Source: Microbacteriaceae bacterium PS02067
GTDB taxonomy: Bacteria > Actinomycetota > Actinomycetes > Actinomycetales > Microbacteriaceae
Direction of reading: 5' to 3'
NCBI GenBank assembly: GCA_029960085.1
Contig: JASCPG010000011.1
Location: forward strand, 1 to 57,598
DNA length: 57,598 nucleotides
Below, one piece after another: positions 26,076 to 35,363 of this stretch. Position 1 is the first letter of the stretch, and each line of letters opens with the position of its first letter. The position numbers and the translations under genes are program-made. A model generated the notes under the pieces. It was not told the origin of the DNA, searched no databases, and saw only the letters and a program-made list of their open reading frames with translations.

Positions 26076-26570
26076 ATGTCCGCGAGCTTCCGCGTCCGAC
26101 CCGCCACCCAGGCGGATGGCGCGTTCCTCGCGGACATGGTCGTCGAGGCGGCGAACTGGCGCCAGGGCGGTGCACGCCCGAAGCACCAGATCATGACGCA
26201 TCCGGACCACAACCGGTACATCACCGGGTGGATGCGTCCGGGCGATGCCGGGTTCGTCGCCGTCGACGCGCAGGACGAGGCGATCGGGGCGGCCTGGTAC
26301 CGGATGCTCCCGCGCACCGAACCGGGCTTCGGCTACGTCGGCACGGGCGTGCCGGAGCTCATCATCGGGGTGCGCCCCATCTGGCGCGCGCACGGCGTGG
26401 GCCGTGCCCTGCTGCAGCGACTGTGCGACCACGCGCGCAGCAGCGGGTTCGGGCGGATCAGCCTGTCGGTCGAGCGCGGCAACTTCGCGCGGCAGCTGTA
26501 CCGCAGCGAGGGTTTCGCGGTGACGGAGGCCGGGCACGGACGCGACACCATGGTCAAGCGCCTGCGCTGA
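26076..26570 (+). CDS. GNAT family N-acetyltransferase
   Basis: 164 aa. Motif A is [22 protein letters not shown] and motif [26 protein letters not shown] six bases before ATG points to its own leaderless promoter although it is only 23 bases after rnj. Substrate unknown. Confidence 0.85.
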   Translation: MSASFRVRPATQADGAFLADMVVEAANWRQGGARPKHQIMTHPDHNRYITGWMRPGDAGFVAVDAQDEAIGAAWYRMLPRTEPGFGYVGTGVPELIIGVRPIWRAHGVGRALLQRLCDHARSSGFGRISLSVERGNFARQLYRSEGFAVTEAGHGRDTMVKRLR

Positions 26571-26641
26571 CGCCCGGGCGATGACGCCGGTGGTGACGCG
26601 GGTCGCCGGATCGCCGACGCCCGGGCCTCCATGTCGCGGAC

Positions 26642-26722
26642 ACAGGACGTCACCGAGACAGGAGATGTCACCGAGACAGGACGTTTCGGGTGCCCCTGGT
26701 CCTGTCTCGGTGATATCTCCTG
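26642..26722. repeat. Long inverted repeat with tandem ACAGG...CACCGAG units
   Basis: Arms 26659-26682 and 26699-26722 (24 bases, one mismatch) surround a 16-base spacer. The left side holds tandem copies of the same unit starting with ACAGG at 26642, 26658 and 26676. It fills much of the 259-base gap between the GNAT gene and ftsK. The transcript would form a very stable hairpin; there is no T tract, and its repeated units point to a dispersed repeat family. Confidence 0.85.
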
Positions 26723-26829
26723 CGTGGGGGACGTCCCGCCGGGGCACGTGCGCGGGTGCGGTCGTTCGAGAGCAGCCGAAGGCCGCGTCAATCCGCGGAA
26801 AAGTCGGTGGTCGCCCCTACCGTGGAGTG

Positions 26830-29520
26830 ATGGCCAGGAGTACCTCGACGCCCACGAACGCCCGCGGGTCGAAGACGGGCTCCTCGTCGCGCGCCCGAAA
26901 GCCCGACCCGACGCCCAAGCGCTACGTCGACGACGTCGAGACGCCGCCCGTGATCGTCCGTGCCTGGCTCGGCCTCGCGCATGCGACTGGCGGCATGTTC
27001 CGTGCGTTCGGGCCCGAGGTGCTCGAGAAGGATCAGCGCCGCGACGGCTTCCCGTTCCTGCTGGTGCTCCTCGCGATCGCCGGCGGGATCGTCGAGTGGT
27101 TCCTCATCGGCACCGATGTCGGCACGACGATCAGCGCCTACTCCGTGGGCGCGCTCATCGGGCGCGAGGCCTTCATCATGCCCGTCCTCCTGCTGCTCCT
27201 CGCCGGCTGGCTCTTCCGACACCCGCCGTCCGTGCACGACAACGGCCGGATCGGCATCGGATTCGGGCTCTTCGTCCTGTCGATCGCGGGCTTCTGCCAC
27301 ATCGCGGGCGGGATGCCGCAGCCCAAGGCGGGCCTTCCTGCGCTCAGCGAAGCGGGTGGCCTGTTCGGGTGGATGATCGGGCAGCCGCTGAGCCTTCTGA
27401 CGCCGATCGGGGCGTATCTCGTCCTCAGCATCTTCACGGTGCTGAGCATCCTCATCCTCACCAAGACCCCACCGAACCGCATCGGGCGCCGCCTCGGCGA
27501 CCTCTACGCGTGGATGTTCGGCGCCGAGCGCGCCGAAGCGGCCCCGGTGGATGCCGCGGCCACCGGCCCCACGGTCGCCTTCGACACCGAGGACAAGGCT
27601 GAGGACAGCACGCCCTGGTGGCGGCGCAACAAGACCGGTCGCGAAGAGGACGTCGACGGCAACCTCGGCGCGGACGACCTCACCGAGCTCCTCAGTGGAA
27701 GCGATGCGGGCGGCTTCGACCAGGCGGTCCACGTCCCGCCGATGCCGCCGCTCCCGGACGCGGCGACCGAGGTCATCGACCCCGCCGTCATCGCGCACGC
27801 GAAGAAGGCCGCCCGCGGGGCGGACACCGGCATCCGCGAAGACAGCGGCGAGATCGTCCTCGACGACGGCATCCTGCCGGGCATCTCCGCCCTCGGGGAC
27901 GACCACGACGGTCGGCCGCCGCAGGCCCCGTACCGGCTGCCGTCGGTCACCGCGCTCGCGGAGGGCTCGCCGCCGAAGGCGCGCTCCGAGGCGAACGACG
28001 CGGTCGTGCGCGCCATCATGGGCGTCTTCGAGCAGTTCTCCGTGGACGCCCGTGTCACGGGCTTCTCGCGCGGCCCGACAGTCACGCAGTACGAGATCTC
28101 GCTGGGCCCCGGCGTCAAGGTCGAGCGCATCACGGCCCTGACGAACAACATCGCCTATGCCGTGGCATCCAACGAGGTGCGGATCCTCGCGCCGATTCCG
28201 GGCAAGAGCGCCATCGGCGTCGAGATCCCGAACACCGACCGTGAGATCGTGACCCTCGGCGACGTGCTGCGCTCGCAGGCGGCGACGAGCCAGACCCACC
28301 CCATGACGATCGGCGTCGGCAAGGACGTCGGCGGCGGCTACGTTGTCGCGAACCTCGCGAAGATGCCCCACCTGCTCGTGGCGGGATCCACCGGCTCCGG
28401 CAAGTCGAGCTTCGTGAACTCCATGATCACGAGCCTCCTCATGCGGGCGAAGCCGTCCGAGGTGCGGATGGTCCTCATCGACCCGAAGCGCGTCGAGCTG
28501 ACGTCCTACGCGGGCGTGCCGCACCTCATCACCCCCATCATCACGAACCCCAAGAAGGCTGCCGAGGCGCTGCAGTGGGTCGTGAAGGAGATGGACATGC
28601 GGTACGACGACCTCGCGTCGTTCGGGTTCCGCCACATCGACGATTTCAACAAGGCCGTCGTCGCGGGGGAGATCAACCTGCCCGTCGGCAGCGAGCGCGT
28701 GCTGAAGCCGTATCCCTACCTCCTCGTCGTCGTCGACGAGCTCGCCGACCTCATGATGGTCGCCCCGCGCGACGTCGAGGACTCGATCGTGCGCATCACC
28801 CAGTTGGCGCGCGCGAGTGGCATCCATCTCGTCCTCGCGACGCAGCGTCCATCGGTCGATGTCGTCACGGGTCTCATCAAGGCGAACGTGCCCTCGCGTC
28901 TCGCCTTCGCCGTGACGAGCGTCACCGACTCGCGCGTCATCCTCGACCAGCCGGGTGCCGACCGCCTCATCGGTCAGGGCGACGGTCTCTTCCTCCCGAT
29001 GGGCGCCTCGAAGGCGTTGCGCGTGCAGGGCGCGTGGGTCGCGGAGAGCGAGATCGAGAAGGTCGTCCACCACGTCAAGAACCAGGCGCGGCCCGAGTAC
29101 CGCTCCGACGTGCAGGCGGTCGCGGAGAAGAAGGAGATCGACGCCGACATCGGTGACGACCTCGACCTGTTGCTCGCCGCGGCGGAGCAGATCATCTCGA
29201 CGCAGTTCGGGTCGACCTCGATGCTGCAGCGCAAGCTCCGCGTCGGGTTCGCGAAGGCCGGGCGCCTGATGGATCTGCTCGAGTCCCGCGAGATCGTCGG
29301 CCCGTCCGAGGGGTCGAAGGCGCGCGACGTGCTCGTCACGCCCGACCAGCTTCCCGAGGTGCTCGCGAGGCTGCGCGGCGATGGCCCGCCGGCAGCGGCG
29401 CCTGCATCGGGCGCGGACCCTTACGGCCCGGATGCCGTCGACAGCCAGTACGGCGGCTATGAGGTCGTCGACGGCGACGAGGGCTCCGAGGATGCCTGGG
29501 GGCTCACCGGCCGGGATTGA
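26830..29520 (+). CDS. ftsK: DNA translocase FtsK/SpoIIIE
   Basis: 896 aa from ATG ([13 protein letters not shown]), supported by TACCGT six bases upstream; the frame is open 83 codons further back only because it runs through the repeat. Order: Arg/Lys-rich start, about four membrane helices (residues ~80-220), a linker, alpha/beta RecA-like motor with Walker [11 protein letters not shown] (K525) and Walker [14 protein letters not shown], and the C-terminal gamma winged helix ([20 protein letters not shown]). It pumps chromosome ends through the septum. Heads ftsK-pgsA-cinA. Confidence 0.96.
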   Translation: MARSTSTPTNARGSKTGSSSRARKPDPTPKRYVDDVETPPVIVRAWLGLAHATGGMFRAFGPEVLEKDQRRDGFPFLLVLLAIAGGIVEWFLIGTDVGTTISAYSVGALIGREAFIMPVLLLLLAGWLFRHPPSVHDNGRIGIGFGLFVLSIAGFCHIAGGMPQPKAGLPALSEAGGLFGWMIGQPLSLLTPIGAYLVLSIFTVLSILILTKTPPNRIGRRLGDLYAWMFGAERAEAAPVDAAATGPTVAFDTEDKAEDSTPWWRRNKTGREEDVDGNLGADDLTELLSGSDAGGFDQAVHVPPMPPLPDAATEVIDPAVIAHAKKAARGADTGIREDSGEIVLDDGILPGISALGDDHDGRPPQAPYRLPSVTALAEGSPPKARSEANDAVVRAIMGVFEQFSVDARVTGFSRGPTVTQYEISLGPGVKVERITALTNNIAYAVASNEVRILAPIPGKSAIGVEIPNTDREIVTLGDVLRSQAATSQTHPMTIGVGKDVGGGYVVANLAKMPHLLVAGSTGSGKSSFVNSMITSLLMRAKPSEVRMVLIDPKRVELTSYAGVPHLITPIITNPKKAAEALQWVVKEMDMRYDDLASFGFRHIDDFNKAVVAGEINLPVGSERVLKPYPYLLVVVDELADLMMVAPRDVEDSIVRITQLARASGIHLVLATQRPSVDVVTGLIKANVPSRLAFAVTSVTDSRVILDQPGADRLIGQGDGLFLPMGASKALRVQGAWVAESEIEKVVHHVKNQARPEYRSDVQAVAEKKEIDADIGDDLDLLLAAAEQIISTQFGSTSMLQRKLRVGFAKAGRLMDLLESREIVGPSEGSKARDVLVTPDQLPEVLARLRGDGPPAAAPASGADPYGPDAVDSQYGGYEVVDGDEGSEDAWGLTGRD

Positions 29521-29577
29521 TCGGCCATGCGGCCGGTCGCATGTCGGTGAGTGCGCGACGGACGGTACGCTCGGCTC

Positions 29578-30174
29578 GTGGCGATCCCCAGACAGCTCCC
29601 CAACGCGATCACGATCGTGCGCATCCTCTGCGCGCCGGTGTTCCTCTGGATGCTGCTGGCGGATGCCGGGAACGACGGCCCGCTGCGCTGGTGGGCCGCG
29701 GTGCTGTTCATCGTCGCGATCGCGACGGACGGCATCGACGGGTACCTCGCGCGCAAGCACGACATCGTCACCGATCTCGGCAAGCTGCTCGACCCGATCG
29801 CCGACAAGGCGCTGACGGGGTGCGCGTTCGTGGGGCTGTCCATCCTCGGCGAGCTGCCGTGGTGGGTCACGATCCTGGTGCTGGTGCGCGAAGTCGGCAT
29901 CACGGTGCACCGGCTCGTCGTGGCATCCAGCCACGTGGTCGCGGCCGCATGGATGGGCAAGCTCAAGACCGTCGCCCAGGCGGTCGCACTCTCGCTCGCG
30001 CTGCTGCCGCTGTGGACCGTGGTGGGGGACTGGATCCACGTCGTGAACGCGATCACGATGACGATCGCCGTCATCCTGACGGTCGCGAGCGGCATCGACT
30101 ACGTCGTCACCGAGGTGCGCGGCGCACGGGCATCCGGCGCCTCGGCGTCGCGGCGGTCGGGCGGAGCGGCGTGA
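29578..30174 (+). CDS. pgsA: CDP-diacylglycerol-glycerol-3-phosphate 3-phosphatidyltransferase
   Basis: 198 aa membrane protein from GTG; TACGCT lies six bases upstream. The CDP-alcohol phosphotransferase motif DGYLARKHDIVTDLGKLLDP with the following AD contains all the conserved Asp residues, and four to five hydrophobic helices follow. It makes phosphatidylglycerol phosphate; a related phosphatidylinositol-type enzyme is less likely from PNAITIVRILCAPVFLWML. Stop overlaps the next start (GTGA). Confidence 0.9.
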   Translation: MAIPRQLPNAITIVRILCAPVFLWMLLADAGNDGPLRWWAAVLFIVAIATDGIDGYLARKHDIVTDLGKLLDPIADKALTGCAFVGLSILGELPWWVTILVLVREVGITVHRLVVASSHVVAAAWMGKLKTVAQAVALSLALLPLWTVVGDWIHVVNAITMTIAVILTVASGIDYVVTEVRGARASGASASRRSGGAA

Positions 30175-30716
30175 GCGGCTGGTCGGGACTGCCGGGGCTC
30201 CCCGAGGACCTCGAGAACACCCAGGTCTCGTCGGGCCGTCGCAGCGAGGCGGAGCGGCTCGTGTCCCGCCTCGCGGAGCTCGGGTGGACGCTCGGTATCG
30301 CGGAGTCGCTCACGGGCGGTCTCGTCACCGCCTCCGTCGTCGATGTCGCCGGTTCGTCGGCGGTGCTGCGCGGTGGCGTCGTCGCCTACGCGACCGACCT
30401 CAAGGCGAGACTCCTCGGCGTCGACGGGACGCTTCTCGCAGCACACGGACCGGTGCACCCGCGGGTCGCCCGGCAGATGGCCGAGGGCGTCCGGCGCACA
30501 GTCGGCGCGGGGGAGCAGCAGGCGGATGTCGGGATCGCGACCACCGGCATCGCGGGGCCCGTGTCTCCCGATGGGCAGCCCGTCGGGACGGTCCACCTCG
30601 CCGTCGCGACGCCGCTCGGCTCGCGTGTCGAGTCGCTCGAACTGTCGGGGGGACGGGCGGAGATCCGGGCGGAGGCCGCAGCGCGCGCGATCCGTCTCGC
30701 CCTCGAAGCACTGTGA
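30171..30716 (+). CDS. CinA C-terminal family nicotinamide-nucleotide amidohydrolase
   Basis: 181 aa. Only the C-terminal CinA domain is present (standalone PncC-type), with LGIAESLTGGLVTASVVDVAGSS, GGVVAYATDLKARLLGV and TTGIAGPVSPDGQPVGTVHLA. The domain deamidates nicotinamide mononucleotide. It is translationally coupled to pgsA by a four-base overlap; the N-terminal ~25 residues are an extension. Confidence 0.9.
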   Translation: MSGWSGLPGLPEDLENTQVSSGRRSEAERLVSRLAELGWTLGIAESLTGGLVTASVVDVAGSSAVLRGGVVAYATDLKARLLGVDGTLLAAHGPVHPRVARQMAEGVRRTVGAGEQQADVGIATTGIAGPVSPDGQPVGTVHLAVATPLGSRVESLELSGGRAEIRAEAAARAIRLALEAL

Positions 30717-30869
30717 GCGGTGCCCCGCGGGAATAGGCCACATGACGAGCCTGTTACGTCTGTGTGATTCCGGGTGATTCCTCAGCACTCTGGGGATAAT
30801 GTGACCAGCGAGTGCTGTACCGTTGTCCACCCGGGAACACCGATTGACTGTCAGAGGAGGGGGCCCGAC

Positions 30870-31187
30870 ATGATCCTGGTTCGTCAAGAGATCGGCGACG
30901 TCCTGCGCGACTTCCGCCTGCAGAAGGGCCGCACCCTCCGCCAGGTCGCGGGGCGTGCGAGCGTCGCCCTCGGTTACCTGAGCGAGGTCGAACGAGGACA
31001 GAAGGAAGCATCGAGCGAGATCCTCGCCGCCGTCGCAGAGGCGCTGGATGTGCCCATTTCGACCATCATGCGCGAAGTGGGCGACCGCATCTCGGTTCTC
31101 GAGGGCCTGCAGGTCTTCCCCGATGTCGTGCCCGATGACCTGGTCGCGCTCGACCGCGACATCCAGTCGCAGCTCTCGCTGCACTGA
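30870..31187 (+). CDS. clgR: ClgR-like XRE-family transcription regulator
   Basis: 105 aa; ATG after AGAGGAGGGGG. Single N-terminal helix-turn-helix: GDVLRDFRLQKGRTLRQVAG then LGYLSEVERGQKEASSEIL, closely following actinobacterial ClgR, which activates clp protease genes. Acidic C-terminal tail. GATAAT at 30795-30800 is a likely -10, with a ~70-base leader. The position just before DUF3046-recA is the usual one. Confidence 0.88.
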   Translation: MILVRQEIGDVLRDFRLQKGRTLRQVAGRASVALGYLSEVERGQKEASSEILAAVAEALDVPISTIMREVGDRISVLEGLQVFPDVVPDDLVALDRDIQSQLSLH

Positions 31188-31188
31188 C

Positions 31189-31410
31189 GTGCGGCGCAGC
31201 GAGTTCACGCGCGCCGTCGCCGCCGAGTTCGGTGCACGCGCATCATCGGTGACGTCCGACCTGGTGCTCCGCGGTGTCGGCTACCGTACCGCCGAACAGG
31301 CGCTCGCCGACGGTGAGGATGCCCGCGTCGTGTGGCTGGCCCTGTGTGAAGAAGCGGACGTCCCGCTTGCGCGTCGGCACGGCGTGGGCCGCCTCGACCC
31401 GCGGCGCTGA
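31189..31410 (+). CDS. DUF3046 protein
   Basis: 73 aa from a GTG one base after the clgR stop. It reads VRRSEFTRAVAAEFGARASS and DLVLRGVGYRTAEQALADGEDARVVWLALC, the DUF3046 pattern that precedes recA throughout the actinobacteria. Function unknown; the conserved neighbourhood suggests a link to DNA repair or to ClgR. Confidence 0.88.
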   Translation: MRRSEFTRAVAAEFGARASSVTSDLVLRGVGYRTAEQALADGEDARVVWLALCEEADVPLARRHGVGRLDPRR

Positions 31411-31450
31411 CGACGCGAACGCCGCGCGCCGCGCTCGTTCCGGCGTGTCT

Positions 31451-31466
31451 TCGTAAATTTGTTCGA
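31451..31466. promoter_or_regulatory. SOS (LexA) box upstream of recA
   Basis: TCGTAAATTTGTTCGA fits the actinobacterial LexA consensus TCGAACNNNNGTTCGA with a perfect right half and an imperfect left half. It lies ~200 bases before the recA ATG, inside the 253-base gap after DUF3046, leaving room for a long leader. Confidence 0.75.
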
Positions 31467-31663
31467 TTCGGTCATAGGCTCCCTCACAAGAGGGATCGCC
31501 GAGAGGTTGTCCACCGTTGGGCGGGTGCCGTCGACCGATGTCGGAGGCCCTTCCTAACGTGGGTCTCGTCACCACGACCCTCTGCCTTGTCGCAGACCTC
31601 CGCCCGCCCGGGCGGGGCGCGACAGCCTACAGGCAACGGACACGCGAACAGAAGGAGCACGTC

Positions 31664-32713
31664 ATGCCATCACCCGCAGACCGCGAGAAGGCCCTCGAAT
31701 CGGCACTCGCCCAGATCGACCGTCAGTTCGGGAAGGGCTCGGTGATGCGCCTCGGCAGCGACGAGCGCGCACCCGTCGCCGTCATCCCGACCGGCTCCAT
31801 CGCCCTCGACGTCGCTCTCGGCGTCGGCGGACTGCCGCGTGGCCGCATCGTAGAGATCTACGGTCCGGAGTCCTCCGGCAAGACCACCCTGACCCTCCAC
31901 GCGATCGCGAACGTCCAGCGCGCCGGCGGGATCGCCGCGTTCGTGGATGCCGAGCACGCGCTCGACCCCGACTACGCCCAGAAGCTCGGCGTCGACATCG
32001 ACCAGCTGCTCGTGTCGCAGCCCGACACGGGAGAGCAGGCGCTCGAGATCGCCGACATGCTCGTGCGTTCGGGTGCCATCGATCTCGTCGTCATCGACTC
32101 GGTGGCAGCCCTCGTGCCGAAGGCCGAGATCGAGGGCGAGATGGGCGATTCGCACGTCGGTCTCCAGGCGCGCCTCATGTCGCAGGCGCTCCGCAAGCTC
32201 ACGGGTGGTCTGAACCAGACCGGCACCACGATGATCTTCATCAACCAGCTGCGCGAGAAGATCGGCGTCTTCTTCGGCTCGCCCGAGACGACCGCCGGCG
32301 GTAAAGCGCTGAAGTTCTACGCCTCCGTCCGGCTCGACATCCGCCGGATCGAGACGCTCAAGGACGGCACGGAGGCGGTCGGAAACCGCACGCGTGTCAA
32401 GGTCGTCAAGAACAAGATGGCGCCGCCGTTCAAGCAGGCGGAGTTCGACATCCTGTACGGCGTCGGCATCTCGCGCGAGGGGTCGCTCATCGACTACGGC
32501 GTCGACCAGGGGATCGTCAAGAAGTCGGGTGCCTGGTACACGTACGACGGCGAGCAGCTCGGCCAGGGCAAGGAGAACGCGCGCAACTTCCTCATCAAGA
32601 ACACGGACATCGCGGCGGACATCGAGCAGAAGATCCTGCAGAAGCTCGGCATCGGTCAGCCGAAGGCCGTGGATGCCCCGGTCGCGGACCTCGCCGAGCG
32701 TCGCCCGGCCTGA
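31664..32713 (+). CDS. recA: Recombinase RecA
   Basis: 349 aa from ATG behind GAAGGAG. Walker [10 protein letters not shown] at residues 67-75, Walker [13 protein letters not shown], loop L2 region [21 protein letters not shown], and C-terminal [20 protein letters not shown]. No intein. It catalyses strand exchange and LexA self-cleavage; lexA is at 47.4 kb. A strong hairpin terminator lies 110 bases after the stop, so recX may be transcribed separately or by read-through. Confidence 0.98.
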   Translation: MPSPADREKALESALAQIDRQFGKGSVMRLGSDERAPVAVIPTGSIALDVALGVGGLPRGRIVEIYGPESSGKTTLTLHAIANVQRAGGIAAFVDAEHALDPDYAQKLGVDIDQLLVSQPDTGEQALEIADMLVRSGAIDLVVIDSVAALVPKAEIEGEMGDSHVGLQARLMSQALRKLTGGLNQTGTTMIFINQLREKIGVFFGSPETTAGGKALKFYASVRLDIRRIETLKDGTEAVGNRTRVKVVKNKMAPPFKQAEFDILYGVGISREGSLIDYGVDQGIVKKSGAWYTYDGEQLGQGKENARNFLIKNTDIAADIEQKILQKLGIGQPKAVDAPVADLAERRPA

Positions 32714-32732
32714 TGCCGGTGATCGCGGTGAG

Positions 32733-32804
32733 CAACCGTGTGTCGACGTCGCTCGACAACCGTGTTTCGACGTCGCTCGACAACCGTGTTTCGACGTCGC
32801 TCAA
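32733..32804. repeat. 24-bp tandem repeat, three units, after recA
   Basis: Three consecutive 24-base units beginning CAACCGTG (32733, 32757, 32781) and containing the palindrome CGACGTCG; units differ at one or two positions. A fourth CAACCG start follows and decays. It begins 19 bases after the recA stop. Confidence 0.9.
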
Positions 32805-32823
32805 CAACCGGGGTGGGGCGTGA

Positions 32824-32854
32824 ACGGGGGCGAGGCTGAGCGCCTCGCCCCCGT
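32824..32854 (+). terminator. recA terminator hairpin
   Basis: Perfect 13-base stem (ACGGGGGCGAGGC, 32824-32836, with 32842-32854) and a TGAGC loop, followed by ACCCCCCTG rather than a T tract. Position and strength suit transcription termination after recA. Confidence 0.7.
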
Positions 32855-32909
32855 GACCCCCCTGTTCGGCGGTTCCACCGCCGAGCCCGGTGGCAGAGTG
32901 TCCGACCCG

Positions 32910-33164
32910 TCCCCCGGTGGTCGAGCATCCGCGCGGAGCGCGGACGTATCGAGACCTGCAGCCCCCGGTGGTCGAGCATCCGCGCACAGCGCAGACGTAT
33001 CGAGACCCGCTGCCCCCGGTGGTCGAGTGTCCGCGCGTAGCGCGGACGTATCGAGACCCGCAGCCCCCGGTGGTCGAGCATCCGCGCACAGCGCAGACGT
33101 ATCGAGACCCGCTGCCCCCGGTGGTCGAGTGTCCGCGCGTAGCGCGGACGTATAGAGACCACAC
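32910..33164. repeat. 51-bp palindromic tandem array between recA and recX
   Basis: Five head-to-tail units of exactly 51 bases start at 32910, 32961, 33012, 33063 and 33114; a degenerate partial unit precedes at ~32886. Units two and four are identical, and three and five nearly so, giving a 102-base higher-order repeat. Each unit holds a hairpin: outer GGTGGTCGAG against TCGAGACC and inner TCCGCGC against GCGCGGA around a three-base loop. No unique spacers, so it is not CRISPR. The rest of the 505-base recA-recX gap holds the 24-bp repeats and the recA terminator. Confidence 0.92.
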
Positions 33165-33218
33165 ACTGCGACGTGGTCCAACACCTGGGGCGACGCCGTA
33201 GAGGAGCCCGCCGACTCC

Positions 33219-33728
33219 GTGACATCCCCAGACGAGCAGGAGATCACCGCGGCAGGGGAGGCGCTGCTGCTGCGGAAGCTCCGCACGCGTTCGCTGTCGA
33301 TCCGAGAAGCCCGCGATGTCCTGCGCGGTGTCGACGTCATGGACGACGCCGCCGAAGAGGTCATCTCACGGTTCATCGGTCACGGCTACCTCGACGACGC
33401 GAAGCTCGCTGAGCAGCTCATCCACGTCGCGATCGACCGGAAGGGTCAGGGGAGGGGCGCGATCTCACAGGCGCTCGCGAAGCGAGGCATCCCACGCGAC
33501 GTCATCGACGCCGCCATCGACGAGCTGCCCGACGACGAGTTCGAGCGCGCGCTCGCGTTCGCACGGTCCAAGGCGCACGGCATGCGCAGCCTCGAACGCG
33601 ACACCGCGCTCCGTCGCCTTGCGGGCCAGCTCGCCCGGCGCGGTTACGGCGGAGCGGCGCTGTCCGCGGCCCGGCAGGCGCTCGACGAAGCGTCGCGTCC
33701 ACCGGCGCGCGGCGTGCGGTTCGAGTAG
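33219..33728 (+). CDS. recX: Regulatory protein RecX
   Basis: 169 aa from GTG. Helical RecX repeats: LLLRKLRTRSLSIREARDVL, FIGHGYLDDAKLAEQLI, KGQGRGAISQALAKRGIPRD and the C-terminal AFARSKAHGM. RecX binds RecA filaments and limits strand exchange. The usual short recA-recX spacing is replaced by 505 bases of repeats. The C-terminal third (LARRGYGGAALSAARQAL) is complete. Confidence 0.9.
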   Translation: MTSPDEQEITAAGEALLLRKLRTRSLSIREARDVLRGVDVMDDAAEEVISRFIGHGYLDDAKLAEQLIHVAIDRKGQGRGAISQALAKRGIPRDVIDAAIDELPDDEFERALAFARSKAHGMRSLERDTALRRLAGQLARRGYGGAALSAARQALDEASRPPARGVRFE

Positions 33729-33800
33729 CCGTCGCCGATCCGGCCGTCACGGAGGCCTCACGGGCCTGACAGTGAAACGCGCTCGTAGAATGGGCAGATC

Positions 33801-35363
33801 ATGACTTCTCCGTCCGCCACGCCCACGATCATCGCGCCCTCGGACGCTGCCGTCACCGCCGACGGCAGCGCCCGGACCTACGAGGTGCGCACGTTCGGAT
33901 GCCAGATGAACGTCCACGACTCCGAGCGCCTGTCGGGCTCCCTCGAGTCGGCCGGCTACGTCCGCGCCGAGTCCGGCGTCGAGGCCGACATCGTCGTCAT
34001 CAACACGTGCGCCGTGCGCGACAACGCTGCCGGCAAGCTCTACGGCACCCTCGGCCACCTCAAGAGCCGCAAGGACAAGCGCGAGGGCATGCAGATCGCC
34101 GTGGGTGGCTGCCTCGCCCAGATGGACAAGGACGCCGTCCTCGAGAAGGCCCCCTGGGTCGACGTCGTCTTCGGCACCCACAACATGGGATCCCTCCCGA
34201 CTCTCCTCGAGCGCGCCCGCCACAACGGCGATGCGGAGCTCGAGATCCTCGAATCCCTCGAGGTGTTCCCCTCGACCCTGCCGACCAAGCGCGACTCGGT
34301 CTACAGCGGCTGGGTGTCGATCTCGGTCGGCTGCAACAACACGTGCACGTTCTGCATCGTCCCGCACCTGCGCGGCAAGGAGAAGGACCGTCGCCCGGGC
34401 GACATCCTGAACGAGATCCGCCTGCTCGTCGACGACGGTGCGATCGAAGTGACGCTCCTCGGCCAGAACGTCAACAGCTACGGCGTCGAGTTCGGCGACC
34501 GCCAGGCTTTCGGCAAGCTCCTGCGCGCCGCGGGGGAGATCCCCGGCCTCGAACGCATTCGATTCACGAGCCCGCACCCGGCCGCCTTCACCGACGACGT
34601 CATCGACGCGATGGCCGAGACCCCCGCCGTGATGCCGCAGCTGCACATGCCGCTGCAGTCCGGGTCCGACCGGATCCTCAAGGCGATGCGCCGCTCGTAT
34701 CGCAGCGAGAAGTTCCTCGGCATCCTCGATCGGGTCCGTGCACGCATCCCGAATGCCGCGATCTCCACCGACATCATCGTCGGCTTCCCCGGAGAGACCG
34801 ACGAAGACTTCGAAGACACGATGCGCGTCGTCGAGCAGGCCCGCTTCGCGAGCGCCTTCACGTTCCAGTACTCGATCCGCGAGGGCACACCGGCCGCGAC
34901 CATGCCCGACCAGGTGCCCAAAGCCGTCGTCCAGGAGCGCTACGAACGACTCGTCGCCCTGCAGGAGCGCATCTCTATCGAAGAGAACCAGTCCCAGGTC
35001 GGGCGCGAGCTGCAGGTGCTCGTCTCCACCGGCGAGGGCAAGAAGGATGCCGCAACGCACCGCCTCACCGGCCGCGCCGAAGACAACCGGCTCGTCCACT
35101 TCGAGCTCCCCACGGGCAGCGAGACGCCGCGCCCCGGTGACGTCGTCAGCGTGACGGTCACCCACGCCGCGCCCTTCCACCTGCTTGCCGACAGCACCGA
35201 CGGCTCTCCTCTGCGCATCCGGCGCACGCGCGCCGGCGACGCATGGGACCGCACACAGGCCGAATCCTGCGGCGCCCCCGCTCCCGCCGTCACGCTCACG
35301 GAGGACGGCCGCCGCGCCGTCGGTCTCGGCATCCCCACCCTCCGCGCCCCCGCCGGTCGGTGA
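33801..35363 (+). CDS. miaB: tRNA-2-methylthio-N6-dimethylallyladenosine synthase
   Basis: 520 aa. N-terminal UPF0004 domain with cysteines in [23 protein letters not shown] and VGGCLAQMD; radical-SAM cluster [13 protein letters not shown]-terminal TRAM domain around [17 protein letters not shown]. It adds the 2-methylthio group to i6A37 made by MiaA, encoded next with a GTGA overlap. TAGAAT lies nine bases before the ATG. The last ~50 residues are an extra Arg/Pro-rich tail. Confidence 0.96.
   Translation: MTSPSATPTIIAPSDAAVTADGSARTYEVRTFGCQMNVHDSERLSGSLESAGYVRAESGVEADIVVINTCAVRDNAAGKLYGTLGHLKSRKDKREGMQIAVGGCLAQMDKDAVLEKAPWVDVVFGTHNMGSLPTLLERARHNGDAELEILESLEVFPSTLPTKRDSVYSGWVSISVGCNNTCTFCIVPHLRGKEKDRRPGDILNEIRLLVDDGAIEVTLLGQNVNSYGVEFGDRQAFGKLLRAAGEIPGLERIRFTSPHPAAFTDDVIDAMAETPAVMPQLHMPLQSGSDRILKAMRRSYRSEKFLGILDRVRARIPNAAISTDIIVGFPGETDEDFEDTMRVVEQARFASAFTFQYSIREGTPAATMPDQVPKAVVQERYERLVALQERISIEENQSQVGRELQVLVSTGEGKKDAATHRLTGRAEDNRLVHFELPTGSETPRPGDVVSVTVTHAAPFHLLADSTDGSPLRIRRTRAGDAWDRTQAESCGAPAPAVTLTEDGRRAVGLGIPTLRAPAGR

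Noticed and set aside
26581..26829. An 83-codon N-terminal extension of FtsK
   Set aside because: It would translate through the inverted repeat, has no ribosome site, and the start at 26830 has a well-placed -10 and a normal FtsK beginning.
26788..30039. A 1083-codon open frame on the minus strand across ftsK and pgsA
   Set aside because: It lies antisense to two well-recognised genes and has no start signal or domain. Long antisense frames are expected at this GC content.
32910..33164. The repeat array as a CRISPR
   Set aside because: Units abut with no unique spacers, are palindromic along their whole length and no cas gene is present.
32394..33376. Several overlapping open frames with 17-residue repeats between recA and recX, on both strands
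   Set aside because: They arise because the 51-base repeat is a multiple of three and lacks stops. Reading in several frames at once, without ribosome sites, shows they are by-products of the array.
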